A stretch of DNA of 64,000 nt from Tetrapyrgos nigripes (Eukaryota; Basidiomycota; Agaricomycetes; Agaricales; Campanellaceae): the NCBI GenBank assembly GCA_013368315.1, contig JAACJM010000194.1, positions 1 to 64,000 of the forward strand, written 5' to 3'. Shown here piece by piece: positions 33,480 through 45,742 of this stretch. The notes beneath the pieces were generated by a model. That model saw only the letters and a program-made list of their open reading frames with translations, did not search any database and was not told where the DNA came from. Numbering within the stretch: position 1 is the first letter of the stretch; every line of letters starts with the position of its first letter. Both the position numbers and the translations under genes were made by a program.

Positions 33480-35540
33480 GAAAAGACGACGAAAATGCTC
33501 CCTCGTCAGAGGTTGGGGGGCTGGGGGAGGTTAACTGAGAGGCGTCTGAGGATTTTATTGGCTTTGATTGGAACGACGAGAAAGGTGTTGACGAGAAAGG
33601 TGATAAGGCAAGTGAGACTGTCCACGTTGGTGTTTATTTTCACGATGTATTCCCTGCCGGAACTCCCATTCCAACGTTCCAACTTCACTTCCCCAGCTAA
33701 AGGTTGAGAGGAAAGAAGGGAGAAAGGGGGAGGGAGGAGTCATTAGTTACTATGTTCATGAAGGAGAAAAAAAGAGGGTGAAGGGAACGAAAACGAAACG
33801 CCAAAGGCAAGCACGATAGAAGAGAAAGCAAACACAGTACCCACATCGAGGCACTGACATCAAAAGTGACAAATTCCCAACGGAATATAACGAGATAGAC
33901 AACTATGAAGATGGAAAACCAACTCACCTTCCTCGACCCGCAACCCTAGCTTCCAACCTCAAGAAATGGGCATAAGTCAGCACTAAAGCCGTATACCACT
34001 CCCCTCCATGAACGAGTTTGCGAATGATGTTCCACTACCTGGCTACGACGCTGAGGGAAGGTTGCGGAGTTCTTTTGATATTGGCGGTGTCGTTGTTGGA
34101 AGGTTTATTATGCTGTGATAAAAGGGGAAAAAATCAACCGACCCGACTTCAAGGTTTGTTTGTCTCTCTCGAACTCACAACCTATTATTTTCTCCCGAAT
34201 TCATAATCATCTCTAACCACCCCCCTACCTCAAGCTAACACTTCACCTCACCGACTAGAACTCACACCTATTTATCCCTTCCGAGCCAACCAGACACCTC
34301 ATTCAAGTGAGTTAGTGTTCGATTTGTCATTCTCCGACTCTGACTCCGACTTCAGACTTCCCTCCGACTCCGACTTCAGACCTTTCCTCCGACTCGAACT
34401 TCAGTCTTCTCTCTGACTTCAGACTTCTTTTAAACTTAGGGATCCAAACATATTAAGCCAGCAGTGAATCAAATTCATGATCTAGTTCAGAGTTATTACA
34501 TGCGTTGTATATACTAGAGCTATGAGAACCAGTTGAAAAAACAAATCAAGGCTATAGCAGACTCTTGCAATGTTTGCATGCTCACCTCAATGTACCCTAT
34601 GAAAGAAACTGCTGTTCTCAGTTTATGCTACTCCATGTTTTGGAATTAAACTTATTCAGGTATCTTTAAACATATGGGTCTTCCCATCAGATAAATCAAA
34701 GCTATGTTTTCATTTGATCTTGTAATGTTTGCATACTCACATATATAAATCATTGGAATAATATGTTTTGAATCTATATCTAGGGGTCGCATCGAACGTC
34801 AAACCATCAAAATCTGAAGTCTGAAGTCGGGGGGGGGGGGGGGGGAGTCTGAAGTCAAAGCCAGAGGATGACAAATCAAACTCACTCACTCGAACGAGGT
34901 GTCTGGTTGACAAGAGAGTGTGATATGGTGTGGGCTCGGAAGAGCGAAATAGGTGTGGGTTTGAGTCTATGAGGTAGCTTGAGGTAGGGGTGGTTAGAGA
35001 TGACTATGGATTCGGTTCGGGAGACAAAAAACCTTGAAGTCGGCGTCGAGTCGGTTGATTTTTTCCCCTTTTATCACAGCATAGTTTATCGGATTCGATG
35101 ACTCGGCCTTGGCCTTCGGCACTCGAGCCATCACTTCCCCACCTCCTAATCCTCCTCCAACCTCTCAAGTCCCTCCACCTCTCTCCTCATCCAGATAAAG
35201 TTATTCTTCTCCGCACGTGCACCCCCCCACCCCCCTTTCTTCACACTATGCGTCTCATAGTTATACGCCCCACCCAACACCCCACCACATCCTTCACACC
35301 TGAATCCTGCTTGAGTCCCTTGAAGAACGCAGCAGCTGACTCTGCGTTGATAGTGTCTTTCGCTTCCTGCCTCGACCCAAACGACCAGCGGTGGATCACT
35401 CTCGACAAGACACCACCAAGAACGATTCCATAAAACGCCATAACTAGTATCGGTTGTGCTCTCGACGAGGTGTATCCAACCAGTAACCTATCCTGCAATA
35501 AAAACAGAAATAAAAATCCAACGCGAGAAGTCATGAAATC
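33480..35540 (-). pseudogene. SEC63-like copy B, rearranged
   Basis: Read on the - strand, 35470-35300 gives WSFGSRQEAKDTINAESAAAFFKGLK, the segment that follows the third membrane helix of SEC63 (WWFG-S/N-RQ-TKD-x-N-x-SAAxFFK in fungal proteins). Upstream of it, at about 35470, the sequence switches to the intron end of another gene (CAGGATAGGTTACTGGTTGG), so the J-domain part is lost at a breakpoint. Further 3', pieces at 34020-34100 and 33500-33745 match copies C and D (KLERWN-SS, VKINT-D-DSLT-I-TFLVNTF). An inverted-repeat element splits it at 34109. Several stops and frameshifts. Confidence 0.6.
34109..35083. mobile_element. Inverted-repeat element, 975 bp
   Basis: It begins TATGCTGTGATAAAAGGGG and ends with its reverse complement. 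Similarity between the ends continues for roughly 200-250 bp (GACTTCAAGGTTT / AAACCTTGAAGTC and TACCTCAAGCTA / TAGCTTGAGGTA). GTTTAT flanks both sides (34103-34108 and 35084-35089), and removing the element restores the SEC63 copy (GGTTTATCGGATT). The interior has CCGACTTCAGACTT-type repeats and a run of about 17 G at 34829-34845. No protein. A 6-bp duplication does not settle the superfamily. Confidence 0.8.
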
Positions 35541-35629
35541 TACCATCTCTGCAAGTTCAGAGGCTCAACTCCAGGGTTCAAACAGAAATGTATCAACGCA
35601 AACGCATATATTCAGATAGATAGCCACTA

Positions 35630-38600
35630 CGTTACATGAAAGTATATATACTTTCTGGTATGAACCCGTTCCTCAATACCATCATCTCCGTCACGCAAGT
35701 AACACCCTCCCATAAGCATAAGGTTCCCAAAGTCTGCAGAATCCATCTTCAAATTGAAGCTCGTGTCTGGACAATCGGAGTCAGCGTTGAACGGAAAACT
35801 GAGAAGACGAGGACCTGATACATACATAGCTATTCCGAATGTGACTCACAGCGTCGCTGTGCATAACTCAAAGAAGAATGGCGAGCACGAGCAGGAAAAC
35901 GCTAGGGAACACCAGTGAAAAATAACATCAGTAGCGCTGGTAGCAGAGGATTAAAGTGGAAAGGCTACTACGTACCTGGGATGCGAATACTAAAATACAT
36001 ATGTCGTGTGAAATATGTGGTGGGAAGCACGAGGAATCAACGATCTTGAAAGAGGTCAAACATTGTATGTTAGTAAGATCGATTGAAGCAGCATACAAGA
36101 AGCATGCATACACATATATATACCCAGTCCCACCGCTTGCCAGCCAGTGGATAACAGACCCAGAAGGTATTTCGTTATCTTGAGGACCTGTTCGCAAAGG
36201 GTCTATCATGGAGAGAGGAAGGCAGTAGGGGGAGATCCAGTTCGGATAATAGACCAGGACTGTGACACAAAGTTTACCAGTCATTTCCCTGGCATTGAAT
36301 TGAGGTGGAGGAGGGGTAGACGGGGTTGTTCTGGACGAGCATGAGAACATGAGGCAGAAGTGAGTAAGGGTCTAAAAGCGTTGCAAGGTAGCGAAAAGAG
36401 TGATCAAAAGGAGGGAAAAGGAAGAGAAGGAGAAAACGAGACCCGAACCCAAAAGGCCCCAAAAATGCAAGAGACTCATAGTCTAAGAGTTCTGTACGAG
36501 GGGGGAGAGGGGGGGGGGCAAAGTAGGATCCGACGCTTTGCGTTGTGCACGCAACTAAAACCACCAAATTGAAATGAAAATTTACAGAAAATATTGGCAC
36601 AAAAAAAGGTGGCGAACGTGAAAAAGCAACAAAAAAAGTCCAAAGTCAGCGTACCTTCCACGCATATCCGGACGTTCATCTCCCACCTCAATCACGAACC
36701 TCGCCCAAACAGATGTTCTATACTCACTTCCCCTTTTCCCCAGTTCCCCCTGCGACCTCGACCGTCCGGGAATAAACACCAACGCTCAATGCTCTCCTCC
36801 CCCCTCCCCCCTAACTCTCTCTTCGCTTCCACATGCGCTGAACTGACGCTGGAGTAGACAAGACGACTCTACGAATTCAAATAATGACGCGTGCGGTCTC
36901 CCATTCGCTATGGTGCTGAGCTGAACCGATGTAAATAGATTTGGGGATTGGGATTTGTGGTGAGAGTTCGGGTGGGTTCGGTATCCCATCATCTGAGGGT
37001 GGGGTAGGTTGGTTGAAAGAGGCGTCCAAGGGCTTTATCGATAGGGACTGGGATGCCGAGAAAGGCGTTGATGAAGAAACTGATAACGGGGATGAGATTG
37101 TTGGTGTCGGTCTTTATTTTCACGACGTATCCATCATCAGAACTCCAACGTTCCAGCTTCACCTCCCCAGCTAAAGGTTGAGAGAGAAAGAAGGGGAAAA
37201 GGCGGGAAAAGAGTCGTCGACTTATCAATCAGTACGTCAAGCACGAAAGATAAAGAAAGAGGATGAAGGAAATAAAAACGAGAATAACCAAGGCAATCCT
37301 ACTAGAAGCGAACGCAAACATAACACCCACACCAAAGCTCCGACACCAAAAGCGACAAATCCCAACGGGATATAACGAGAGAGACGACCAGGAAGACGGA
37401 AACCTAATTCACCTTCCCTCAATCCCGCAATCCTGACCTCCAACTTCAACAAATGCGCGTAGATCAGCACCAACACTCTGTACCCTTCTCCTCCCAGAAT
37501 GAATTTCCGAATGGCGTCCCACTGTCTGGCTACGATGCTGAGAGAAGGTTGCGGAGTTCTTTTGATGTTGGCGGCAAGTTGGCAGTATCGTCGTTGTTGG
37601 AAGGTCTATCGGATTTGACGAGTTGGCCTTGGCCTTCGGCACTCGAGTCATCCCTTCCCTACCTCATCCGAGGCTGGGGGAGGTTAATTGAGGAAGGCGT
37701 CTGAGGGTTTTATTGGCTTTGACTGGGACGACGGGAAAGGTGTTGACGAGAAATGTGATAATGCGAGTGAGACTGTCGGTGTCGGCGTTTATTTTGATGA
37801 CGTATCCACCACCAGAACTCCCACTCCAACGTTACAACCTCACCTCTCCAGTTGAAGGTTGACAGGAGAAGGGAAGAAAGGGGGGAGAGCGGGGGGAGAA
37901 AGAGTCGTTAGTTATTTTGTCAAGCATAAAAGAGAAGAATGGTGCAGGAAAGAGAAACAAGAATGCTGAAAGCAACTCCGATAGCAAACACAGTGCCCAC
38001 AGTGAGGCACCGAAACCAAAATCCCAACAGGATATAGCAAGAAAGACAGACAACCAGCAAGACGGAGACCTAACTCACCTTCCGTCTCCAACCTCAACAA
38101 ATGCACCTGGGCCAGCACCAATGCTCTGTACCCTTCCCCTCCCTGAACGAGATTCCGAATGGTGTTCCACTATCTGGCTATGACGCTGAGAGAAGGTTGC
38201 GGAGTTCTTTCAACATTGGCGGTGTCGTCGTTGGAAGGTTTATCGGATTTGATGAGTTGGCCTTGGGCACTCGGGTCATCTGTTCCCCACATCCTAATCT
38301 CCCTCTCCAGCTTCTCGGGTTCCTTTACCCCTTCCTTCGTCCTAAAAAACCTGTCCTTGTCCTTGTCCTTCCCCCCCCCTTACACTTCCCCTTCTGAGCA
38401 CTAGGCGTCTCATACTTATACGCCCCACTCAACACCCCCACTACATCTTCTACATTCTCGCCTTCCTCCAGTCCCTTGAAGAAAACAGCAGCGGACGTTG
38501 CGTTGATACTGTCTTTCGTTTCCTGCCTCAGCGGCCAACCATTCCGGGTAATATACCACCAACTTTGAAAGACAACTCCAGGAAACGTGAGGACATAGTA

Positions 38601-39407
38601 TCGGTTCATGCCCTCAACGAGGTGTTTGGGGATAGCGATGCCCATGGAGAACTCTTGACGTCCGTCGGGATGACCAATTGTTCCCAGTTACGGCGGCGAT
38701 GGTTTCGTTGGTGAGACTGTTTTTGGTTTTTCGTGAAGGGTTTGGGAAGTGGGGAGATGGGTAAGAGCGGGAAGTAGGTCATTAACGGGCGAGAAAGACG
38801 TGTGGAAGGACGACGGTTGGAACAGAAGAGTAAAGGCGGGTTGACGTGGCATGTAGATATCGATGTGGACATGGAGGAAAGGAAATAGTTAGTATATCGT
38901 GTAACATGCCAAAAACAAGTAAAAGGGTTGGGACGGAGAAGGAGAAGGATAACTCACGCCTTGTACGCCTTGGTAATCTCAACGAAGCGCAATCTCCTCT
39001 ACAGTTTCGTTGACGGTTGCTCGGACTTTGTTTGAGTGACTGAGTTACGTGGACATGAAGTAGCAATCGGTCGAGTAGTCGAGTAGGACGCGTTGGTAAG
39101 AGAGGCAGGAAAGGTGAGTTGGTCAAAACCGTGGACTGTTCGCGTCTGCGGTTTCGGCTATTTCGGACATTTCGGAACGGCCTCGGATTTCTTTTCCGAC
39201 TTCGATGCCGACCTCATGCGCGAGCAGAGCCCACCTCAGCCGAGTGGTTGGAATACTAATCGTAATAGTAGCTACATGATCCTCATGGCTAGTTTTGACT
39301 ATTTTAACGCTTTCTCGTCTCATGGCCTCACGCACCTGATCTTGTTGCTTTCTTGAGGACCGGAACAGCGCTTGTGAACCAAGTGAGGTGTGATCTTCCA
39401 TTGCCAA
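35630..39407 (-). pseudogene. SEC63-like copy C (longest copy, broken)
   Basis: This is the fullest SEC63-like copy. On the - strand: RFVEITKAYKA-type J-domain end near 38970-39000 (frame broken by a TGA before it), then GHPDGRQEFSMGIAIPKHLV (38660-38610), NRYYVLTF, RQETKDSINATSAAVFFKGL and VEDVVGVLSGAYKYE near 38420. SEC63 carries its J-domain in the ER lumen to engage BiP and its third helix follows directly, so this order is diagnostic. Further on, a LVLAQVHLLRLE-type segment (38100) resembles the start of the Sec63 domain. The middle section is duplicated (36970-37650 resembles 37660-38280). Stops, small indels and the duplication make it a pseudogene. It sits head-to-head with membrane-protein copy 3. 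Confidence 0.68.
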
Positions 39408-39936
39408 ACCCTCTCATGCGTTGTATGTTGCCTCAGTTCCTACACTTATTGGCAAGGCACCTACCATATACACATCATGATCATTCCTATGAAGTTTGGA
39501 TTCTGCCTTTGGGGGAGAAATCATCTCGTATATAGCTCTTAGCTAGATAGGTTGATGCTGCTGCGACATGATCATTGGTATACTCAGCCCAGATCCTAGA
39601 GACTTTGTGCATCTATCAATACCTAGTCTCAACTGAAGGTATCCAAACTAGGACTGCTGAATATCCATCAATGTAGGAATGTTCCTCGTCTCTGCCTTGT
39701 ATTAAACAAGTTTGGAACAAGGTGTGCCCCTGAATATCTATCAACATAGAGATGAGCTCATCTAGTCTCTCCCTTGCAGTGCATACAGTAGAGCTATATG
39801 CATCATTCTGAGGACAGTGGCTTCAGTACAAAAGCCAAATATACACAGGTGAAATCAGATTCACAGCAAACTGACAGATATTTAAGGACAGAAGAAACAA
39901 TGCCATTATAACTACCACTAGGTTGTGCACCCAAGG

Positions 39937-41311
39937 ATGCATTCCTCCTCCCTTACATCTTCAGATATTCCTACCATTCAATCTTTTGTAGTGCAATCTG
40001 CAGTTGAAGGACTCTTCTTTGGTAGGTCCAGAACCCAACATTCAACTTTGATGTATCTCCCTACTCGTTGCCTTGCTATCCAGGCATTGAGCTTTTGATT
40101 ACCATTTCTACCATCTTGCTGCTATGATATGCTTGTCCCAAACTTTTCTGTCACAATTTCAAACATGGAGTTAGTCAGCAAGGACTTCGACAGTCACCAA
40201 TGCGATTATTTCTGGTGGCTACATGTGTAATCATGCTTACAAGCTCAGCATGGATCATGGTGGCAGATCAGATCTTTCTTATAGTTCAGATTCAAGGGTT
40301 GGCCTATCAGACATACAATCCTATTCCAACCATGATTATGACTGATGCGATGGGGGCAGTACTGTCAAGAATTAGTGTGAGTTTCACTGTGCTATTCTAA
40401 TTCCTCATCTGAAAATACTGAAGTATATGCTGATAGTATTTTCTGGGGGATACAATTGTGGTTTGGAGGGCATGTATCATTTTTAAAGGGGAACATATTT
40501 CCAGAGGGATTCTCCTTTTGTGTATTGCTCAATCATTAGGTAAAAATCCATACCATAGTAACCTCGGAGTAATTAAATTTCTTGAGCTGACATTTCTTGA
40601 TTTAGGATGCAGTATATATGATGCGTTCATTAGCATTAAAGGCTTCTTTGATGCAGATTTTGTATGGATATGATTCATTGATTTATCATAGCCTGACCTT
40701 GAATTATACAGGTAACATTTCGGGCTAGCAATGTGATACTGCCAGTATCGCTTGTCTTCACCAACCTCACAGCCACTCTTCTGATTGCAAACAAGGCTTG
40801 GTAAGCAGACAGCAGACTGTTGGCTTCTTAGTTTCTGGCTTTAACCTGATTTCTCAACAGGCACTACAGACAATCTGTGAAAGCTCACCTTGGCAGATTG
40901 AATACAAAAAGCCGAGTTGAGCAGATACTGGTACTGTTAGTACAGTCTGGTACAATCTATTGCATTCCCTGGGTAGGTCTTTCTGTAGGCATTTCCAAAT
41001 ATCAATAACATTTTGAATTTTAGATATTAGACCTGCCTACTCCATTCATCCCCAGATATGATGAATCTGTGGACGCCTACTTGGGTGTGATTTTACCCCA
41101 CTTGGAAACAATCTATCCCACTGCAATCATCCTCCTTTCTCACCTCTACAAGAACCAACAAGACTCCATTCTTGAGAGTCTTTCTCAACCTCTGGAATTT
41201 GCAGCTCCTGCTTCACAATCTGATCCACTAGCATCCACACAGGCACATAACACTCAAGATGGAGAGAATGATATCCAAGAAGTTAGTAGAGGAGATTCTG
41301 TGGTGATTTGA
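39937..41311 (+). pseudogene. Seven-helix membrane protein, copy 3 (one nonsense codon)
   Basis: Same seven-exon layout as the intact copy: ATG at 39937 (MHSSSLTSSDI), exon 1 ending VEGLFFG, exon 2 from 40085 with VQIQGLAYQTYNP, YFLGDTIVVWRACIIF near 40440, CSIYDAF near 40610, a VTFRASNVILPVS exon near 40712, HYRQSVKAHL near 40861 and the last exon to the stop at 41311. The only clear lesion is TGA at 40126-40128, where the intact copy has TGG (LLLWY to LL-stop-Y). The final exon lacks a few residues of the Ala/Pro/Ser linker. It may be a very young pseudogene or a readthrough candidate. Confidence 0.8.
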
Positions 41312-41569
41312 TCTGGAGATTTCAATTGAGGGGTATAAAGCACAGTGGGAATAATGAGAAGGACAAGTTTCTGTTATTTACAGAATGATTCTGCTATCTC
41401 TCTCATTTACTTAGTAAGCTCAAATCCGAAATTCCTACCATCATCTGACTATATAATTGTTATTTGATACCATCTGCTCTTTCATTCATCATACAACATA
41501 TTTTTCCAATTTTCCTGACTCATTAGTAGGCTACATTGATTGTACTCCTCAATACCTTCATTGCTATTG

Positions 41570-42930
41570 TAACTGGGGAAAGGTGCCACTGCTTCATATG
41601 GCAAGTTATGAGGCCCTCCTCAACAAAATCATACCAAAATTTCACTCTTGTATTGATTATATTGCAGCTACTTGCAAAGTAGTATGAGCGAAATAAGTTA
41701 GGAGTTTGAACCCGTGGAAAAGACTTTGAGGTTGCTACAGGTCGCTAAGAGTATGACATAAATTAAACATAAATTAATGACAATGGAGAGGCAAGAATTA
41801 TGAGGGCGTTGAGGCCAAAGTCAAGCTTCAGAAGTGGAGGAAGTAGGGCAGTGAGTGCTGGCAAATCTCGGATAATAATTAGTATGGCCATACTTCTGGA
41901 GAGAAAGCCGTGGACACAAGTAAGTATCCCATGAAGCACGTCCAAAACTCTATGCGTGCACGCTTCGGAGTACAAGATCCTTGTTGATGAAGGGGGCTAG
42001 TAAATCACCTGGAGACAAGTTCTTTCTCCTCCTCCCTGTCCTGTCCTTATTTCCCTCAGCGTTTTCTTGCCAAACAACCATCCTACAACCAAACACCCCA
42101 CACCTTCACACACAATGAAACCCCATCACGACCTTACAGATTGGTAAACAACCCAGTCAAACCTAAGTGTGGATGAGGACAGCCTGTCCCAGGACCAGTA
42201 CTATACCTAGAATACTCAGTATGTTACATGTTTTAGTTACTCTACCGGGGCCACCTGCCCTGACGTCTTGGCCCTTAGTCTGGCCTGCTAGTCGTTAAAT
42301 AAAGAGGGAAAAAGAAAAAAAAACGATGCTGGCAGTGAAAGCGAGATGACAGTTGTTGGACATTTTGGGTTGTCAGGAAAGTAGAGACCGGCATGGGCTG
42401 ATAACTGGTGATGACTGGTGACGACACACTGTGGTCACACAGCTGATTGAGTGGCAACGAAAAGGGGTGGGAGTTTGAGGTCATGGTAAAATTTTCAAGG
42501 TCGACATAAGTTAACTGGGGAAAGGTGCCACTGCTTCGCATGGCAAATTACAAGGCCTGTTTAAGTAAAAAAGTTTTGTATGCAGTAAAAAATTCTTTTA
42601 ATTAGATAGAGCCCAATACTGTACCATTTTAATGTAACAGCGCCTTTAAATGACCTTGGATTAGAGGTGTCCATAGTGATTCAGAGTCTCAGAGAGTGGC
42701 TCTTGATGACTTTTGACAGCTGTTGAGGGAAGGTAAACGCGTCTGAACCTGGTGCATCGACAGCGATGGAGGGAAGGCAGGAATGACGTGTCAGTTGAGC
42801 ATCAGCTGAAATGGCAATGTTCAGGCACTTCGGAGCGCTGAGGTGGCGTGTAAAAGTTAGAACCCGTGAGAAAGTTTGATACTCAATTGGGGGGTCGACA
42901 TAACTCGGCCTTTAAGAGGCCTCATAAATA
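41570..42930. mobile_element. Insertion with dispersed-repeat ends (1.36 kb)
   Basis: The flanking 3' sequence of the membrane-protein copy is continuous in copies 2 and 5 (CTATTG then AAAAAGCTTGAAC) but is interrupted here. The insert begins TAACTGGGGAAAGGTGCCAC. The same start recurs at 42513 and leads into a nearly full inverted copy of the repeat at 6150-6530. The intervening 41620-42510 is single-copy in the window and has no recognised gene. Probably a repeat nested in, or tandem with, another copy. Confidence 0.5.
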
Positions 42931-43370
42931 AAAAGCTTGAACATGTTTATGGTGGTTTCCTGCAAGAAGCAGCATTTATACACATCGCTGAGCACATCAA
43001 AGCTCTCCAGTATTTTCAATCTCTCAAGACTGAAGTTGGCCATCTTCTCTATTTAGGATTACTTACGCAGTCAAGTTACACTATGCTACATTAGAAACAG
43101 TCTTGACGGGAGACTCGAGAATTCAAGACTCAGCTTCTGGCCTCATCGACCTCTTGAGCTCCCTCCTCTCACTGGAGACACACACACAAGGAACCCTAAT
43201 AGGAAGACAATGGAAAGAACAATAATGAAAACCAAAGAAAAATCAGAACAAAAAACAGAGAAAATACACCAAAGGTATAATCAACATGACCATAGATACG
43301 CTTTACGCCATAATCATCCCAATCTCAAGACCCCCCCTCTCTGCCTGGGCGTACCCATCTGCAACATCGA
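42876..43370. repeat. Recurrent 3' flank of the membrane-protein gene, copy 3
   Basis: It matches 22420-22910 and 60190-60560. The + strand frame to 43094 contains YGGFLQEAAFIHIAEHIKAL and ends TQSSYTMLH. Its similarity in copy 2 (GGPLQEAAFRYI) hints at an old exon, not proven. The - strand of 43275-43370 carries the WDDYGVKRIYGHVD-like exon. Confidence 0.5.
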
Positions 43371-43539
43371 CTTATGGTAAGGCATATAGCAATCAGAAGG
43401 TGGAGGCCCAACCAGTAACCTATCCGGCAATAAAAACAGAAACATATGAAATAAAAATCCAACGCGAGAAGTCATGAAATCTACCATCTCTGCAAGTTCG
43501 GAGGCTCAACTCCAGGATTCAAACAGAAATGTATCAACG

Positions 43540-45742
43540 CAAACGCATATATTCAGATAGATAAGCCACTACGTTACATGAAAGTATATATACTTTCTGG
43601 TATGAACCTATTCCTCAATACCCTCATCTCCGTCACGCAAGTAACACCTTCCCATAAGCATAACGTTCCCAAAGTCTGCAGAACCCATCCTCAAATTGAA
43701 GCTCGTGTCTGGACAATCGAAGTCAGCGTTGAACGGAGAACGGAGAAGGAGAGGACGAGGTCTAGATACATACATAGCTATTCCTAATGTGATTCACAGC
43801 CACGCTGCCACAGCGTCGCCGTCACACATAACTCAAAGAAGAATGGCGGGCACGAGCGGGAAACGCTAGGGAACACCAGTGAAAAATAACATCAGTAGCG
43901 CTGGTAGCAGAGGATTAAAGTGGAAAGGCTACTACGTACCTGGGACGCGAATACTAAAATACATATGTCATGCGCAATGCATGGCGGGCAGCACGATCTC
44001 GAAAGAGGTCAAATATTACATGTTAGTAAGATCAATTGAAGCAGCATACAAGAAGCATGCATACATATATACCCAGTCCCACCACTTGCCAGCCAGTGGA
44101 TAACAGACCCATAAGGTATTTCGTTATCTTTAGGACCTGTTCGCAAAGGGTCTATCATGGAGAGAGGAAGGCAGTAGGGGGAGATCCAGTTCGGATAATA
44201 GACCAGGACTGTGACGCCAAGTTTACCAGTCATTTCCCTGGCATTGAATCGAGGTGGAGGAGGGGTAGACGGGGTTGTTCTGAACGAGCATGAGAACCTG
44301 AGGCAGAAGTGAGTAAGGGTCTAAAGGCGTTGCAAGATAGCGAAAAGAGTGATCAAAAGGGGGAATGGGCAGAGAAGGAGAAAATGAGACCCGAAGCCAA
44401 AAGGCCCCGAAAATCCAAGAGGCTCATAGTCTAAGAGCACTGCATGGAAGGAGGAGAGGGAGTGGGGAAAGTATGATCCAAGACTCCAGCCCAAGCTTTG
44501 CGTTGCGCACGCAACTAAAACCACCAAATTGAAATGGAAAATTCCAGAAAACATTCGAGCAAAAAGGTGGGGAAAGTGACAAAGGGACGAAAATATTCCA
44601 AGTCAACGCACCTTCCACGCGTATCCGGACGTTGACCTCCCACCTCAATCACAAACATCGCCAAACCGATGCTCTATACTCACGTCCCCTTTTCCCAGCC
44701 TCCCCTGCAACCTTGATGGTACGGAAATGCTCAATGCTCTCGTCTTCATCCCCTCCCCCCACGCCCTGTGCCCACCCGTGCCCCCCCTCCCCCCCTCCTA
44801 TCCCTCTCTTCGCTTCGACGGACGCTGACCTCACGCTGGAGTAGATAAGGCAAGTCTACAAATAATGTAGCGTGTGGTCTCGTATTCACTATGGCGCTGA
44901 GCTGGACCGACCTAGATAGAGCGAGATTTGGGGATTGGGATTTGTGGTGAGTTTGGTTTTGGGTGGGTTCGGTATCCCGTCATCCGAGGCTGGGGGAGGT
45001 TAATTGAGGAAGGCGTCTGAGGGTTTTATCGGCTTTGACTAGGATGACGGGAAAGGTGTTGACGAGAAATGTGATAATACGAGTGAGACTGTCTGTGTCA
45101 GCGTTTATTTTGGTGAACTCCCACTCCAACGTTCCAACTTCACCTCCCCAGTTAAAGGCTGAGAGGGAAAGAAGGGGAAAAGGGGGGGAAAGAGTCGTTA
45201 GTTAGTTCGTCAAGCATAAAAGAGAAGGATGGTGCAGGAAACAAAAATGAGAACGCTGAAAGCAACTCTGATATCCGAAACCAAAATTCCAACAGGATAT
45301 AGCAAGAAAGACAGACAACCAGCAAGACGGAGACCTAACTCACCTTCCGTCTCCAACCTCAACAAATGCACCTGGGCCAGCACCAACGCTTTGTACCCTT
45401 CCCCTCCCTGAACGAGTTTCCGAATGGTGTTCCACTATATGGCTATGACGCTGAGAGAAGGTTGCGGAGTTCTTTCAACCTTGGCGGTGTCATCGTTGTT
45501 GGAAGGTTTATCGGATTTGATGAGTTGGCCTTGGGCACTCGAGTCATCCGTTCCCCACATCCTAATCTCCCCCTCCGGCTTCTCGAGTTCCTTTACCCCC
45601 TTCCTTCGTCCCAACGTCCTTCCCCACACCACTCCCCCCCCCCTTACACTTCCCCTTCTGAGCACTAGGCATCTCATACTTATACGCCCCACTCAACACC
45701 CCCACTACATCCTCTACATCCTCGCCTTCCTCGAGTCCCTTG
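43540..45742 (-). pseudogene. SEC63-like copy D, 3' part
   Basis: It matches copy C over its 3' half. The last exon (SFNLRMGSADFGN-like) lies at 43578-43787, a segment with TGKLGVTVLVYYPNWISPY at 44230-44010, the stretch VIEVGGQRPDTR near 44640, and SLVLSHF / GEVKLERW near 45150. The upstream part of the same copy is at 54601-55440, on the other side of the copia element, which is inserted in the FFKGLEE codons. Stops and frameshifts are frequent. Confidence 0.55.

Noticed and set aside
34829..34845. Run of about 17 G as a G-quadruplex signal
   Set aside because: A homopolymer of this length is error-prone and has no repeated G-tract spacing.
35098..35433. 111-codon + strand frame opposite SEC63-like copy B
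   Set aside because: It is antisense to the recognisable SEC63 segment and not conserved as a frame in other copies.
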